From assembly GCA_023453125.1 (NCBI GenBank), contig JAEXUB010000073.1:1-24840 (forward strand): 24,840 bases of DNA, written 5' to 3'. A program made the position numbers and the translations under genes. This DNA comes from Bacteroidota bacterium. Lineage in GTDB: Bacteria; Bacteroidota; Ignavibacteria; Ignavibacteriales; Melioribacteraceae. Within the stretch, counting starts at the first letter, position 1. Each line of letters starts with the position of its first letter. Of the stretch, positions 23,637 through 24,840 are shown piece after piece. A model generated the notes under the pieces. The model was given only the letters and a program-made list of their open reading frames with translations. It was not told the origin of the DNA and did not search any database.

Positions 23637-24281
23637 TCAACCTCGTATCTCGGGATTGAAGTATTCTATGAATCCTCTGTCCTCCCTGAAGATCTGGGCA
23701 TAAAGTTCATTAAAATCCTTCGGACGGTTAACAAAATCCATATCTGTTGTATTTACAATCAAAAGCGGTGTGTTATTATATTTAAAGAAAAAGTTGTTAT
23801 ATGCTTCATAAAGCTCAGTAATATAGCTTCGGCTAAGGCTCCGCTCAATCTTGCGCGCCCTCTTTTTAATATTATACATCAGCCTGTCTATGCTGCTCTG
23901 CAGATAAATAACCAGGTCAGGTTTCTCAAGGTCCCTTTCAAGGAGCGGGAAAATAGTTTCATAAAGTTTAAGCTCATCCCCAGCAAGGTTCAAATAAGCG
24001 AATATTTTATCCTTATCGAAGATATAATCTGACACAATATAATTTGAAAAAAGGTTCTGCTGGTTTAAATTCTGCTGCTGTTTGTAACGGTTGATAAGAA
24101 AAAACATCTGAGTCTGGAATGCGTATCTCTTCCGGTCGTCATAAAATTTCTCAAGGAAGGGGTTCGATTCAAATTCCTCCATAACGAGATTGGCATTAAG
24201 CTTTTCTGCAAGTTTAGCCGCAAGGGATGATTTACCTGCTCCGATAACCCCTTCAATGGCAATGTAACGTAATTCTTTCAA
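23637..24281 (-). CDS. Deoxynucleoside kinase
   Basis: This 214-residue member of the dNK family phosphorylates deoxynucleosides (often dA or dG) for salvage. The P-loop GVIGAGKS is at 11-18 and EEFESNPFLEKFY follows. SDYIFDKDKIFA stands in the DRS-motif position, and an Arg-rich lid (KKRARKIERS) comes later. TTG 24281, with GGTGG 6 nt upstream, gives the family-typical start MKELRYIAIEG. GTG 24290 and TTG 24317 are longer options, the last overlapping folK by 35 bp. It lies between folK and a small membrane gene; folK next to a dNK gene fits a folate/nucleotide group. Confidence 0.88.
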   Translation of the reverse strand: MKELRYIAIEGVIGAGKSSLAAKLAEKLNANLVMEEFESNPFLEKFYDDRKRYAFQTQMFFLINRYKQQQNLNQQNLFSNYIVSDYIFDKDKIFAYLNLAGDELKLYETIFPLLERDLEKPDLVIYLQSSIDRLMYNIKKRARKIERSLSRSYITELYEAYNNFFFKYNNTPLLIVNTTDMDFVNRPKDFNELYAQIFREDRGFIEYFNPEIRG

Positions 24282-24282
24282 T

Positions 24283-24792
24283 TCAGCCACCAACAGTTTG
24301 TAATAAATTGACTTCAATTTTGTTTATTATGTAATGTCCGGCGGGAGCTATCTCCTTAAAACCTGAATTCCTCCTAGGGTCCTTTATTTCCGGATCTAAT
24401 TCCAGAAGAGGAACAAGTACAAAATCCCGCTTATGCATCTCTTTATGAGGTACTGTTAAAGTTTCAGTCGTACAATTTAAATCATTGTAAAGCAAAATAT
24501 CAATATCAATTTCTCTCGGGCCCCATCTTTCAGTTTCCCTTCTTCCAATAATTCTTTCAATCCCCTTTATAGCTGTAAGAAGGAAATCCGGAGAAAGAGA
24601 AGTATAAAATAGACATACGGCATTGAAAAAATTATCCTGTTCAATTCCCCCGTATGGCCGGGTTTCATAGACAAAAGAACATTTTTCAACTTTGGAGCCG
24701 GAAAGAGAATTAAGCATTTCTATCCCCTTTCTCAAATTACCGAGACGGTCCCCTTTATTGGAACCCAATCCAAGGTAAACCTTATTCTCCAT
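24283..24792 (-). CDS. folK: HPPK, 6-hydroxymethyl-7,8-dihydropterin pyrophosphokinase
   Basis: This 169-residue enzyme transfers pyrophosphate from ATP to 6-hydroxymethyl-dihydropterin, two steps before dihydrofolate. The signature RWGPREIDIDIL (89-100) holds the two magnesium-binding aspartates (96, 98). GLGSNKGDR (8-16) and NFFNAV (54-59) bind pterin and shape the active site. Length is normal. The ATG lies inside the 3' end of the preceding frame, whose tail resembles FolB, the enzyme that often precedes FolK. Confidence 0.96.
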   Translation of the reverse strand: MENKVYLGLGSNKGDRLGNLRKGIEMLNSLSGSKVEKCSFVYETRPYGGIEQDNFFNAVCLFYTSLSPDFLLTAIKGIERIIGRRETERWGPREIDIDILLYNDLNCTTETLTVPHKEMHKRDFVLVPLLELDPEIKDPRRNSGFKEIAPAGHYIINKIEVNLLQTVGG

Positions 24793-24840
24793 TTTCCTTT
24801 ATAACTTCTGCTTCAACACAATCTATAACTCCCCCTATAG
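24782..24840 (-). CDS. folB: 3' end of a probable dihydroneopterin aldolase (partial)
   Basis: An open frame enters from the window edge and ends at TAA 24784-24782, overlapping the folK start by 11 bp. The last 18 residues read IGGVIDCVEAEVIKENGE. FolB proteins commonly end in a Pro-Ile-x-Gly ... Val-x-Val-Glu-Ile-x-Arg pattern, and this tail fits it loosely. The assignment rests on that and on the folB-folK gene order seen in many genomes, so it is tentative. Confidence 0.5.
   Translation of the reverse strand, partial: IGGVIDCVEAEVIKENGE

Overview
The window looks like chromosomal DNA from a member of the Bacteroidota/Ignavibacteriota (FCB) group, most likely an Ignavibacteria-like bacterium. 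Four things point there. Base composition is moderately AT-rich (about 40% GC by eye). Shine-Dalgarno sequences are patchy. The tRNA-Gly gene has a Bacteroidota-type promoter (ATTG, 20 bp, TAATTTTG). A NhaD-type antiporter gene sits inside the nuoJ-N cluster, an arrangement I recall being reported for Rhodothermus marinus complex I. The phylum call is an inference.

Positions 1-1180 are an accessory tRNA locus. It holds an intact tRNA-Val(UAC), an intact tRNA-Gly(CCC), three broken tRNA copies, an intact small GIY-YIG nuclease gene, a broken second GIY-YIG copy, three tRNA-type terminators repeated along the array (plus one behind tRNA-Gly), and two inverted REP-like palindromes. A 148-bp segment (GIY-YIG start, terminator, tRNA 3' part) is repeated at an offset of 349 bp. 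This looks like stepwise insertion of a tiny tRNA-targeting GIY-YIG unit and is the most interesting part of the window.

Positions 1237-1902 carry the only plus-strand protein gene, an M50B-like membrane metalloprotease. It abuts tail to tail a very long run of minus-strand genes.

Read in the direction of transcription (high to low coordinates), the minus-strand run holds these groups. (1) The end of a probable folB, then folK, a deoxynucleoside kinase, a small membrane protein, a GT9 glycosyltransferase and a Ppx/GppA phosphatase with a C-terminal HD domain, all tightly packed. (2) An orphan membrane PAS histidine kinase. (3) asnS, then nuoJ, nuoK, nuoL, nuoM, an NhaD-type Na+/H+ antiporter, an unrecognised 122-residue protein and nuoN: the membrane half of respiratory complex I with two extra genes. 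(4) The NAD(P)H-hydrate repair enzyme Nnr and a VanZ-like protein. (5) A TonB-family protein, a FecE/BtuD-type ABC ATPase, a DUF218 membrane protein and a leucine dehydrogenase. (6) nusB and a UMF1-family MFS transporter.

Most genes are housekeeping. The parts worth following up are the tRNA/GIY-YIG array and the nhaD-plus-orf122 insertion in the nuo cluster. No CRISPR array, rRNA, prophage or transposase gene was seen.
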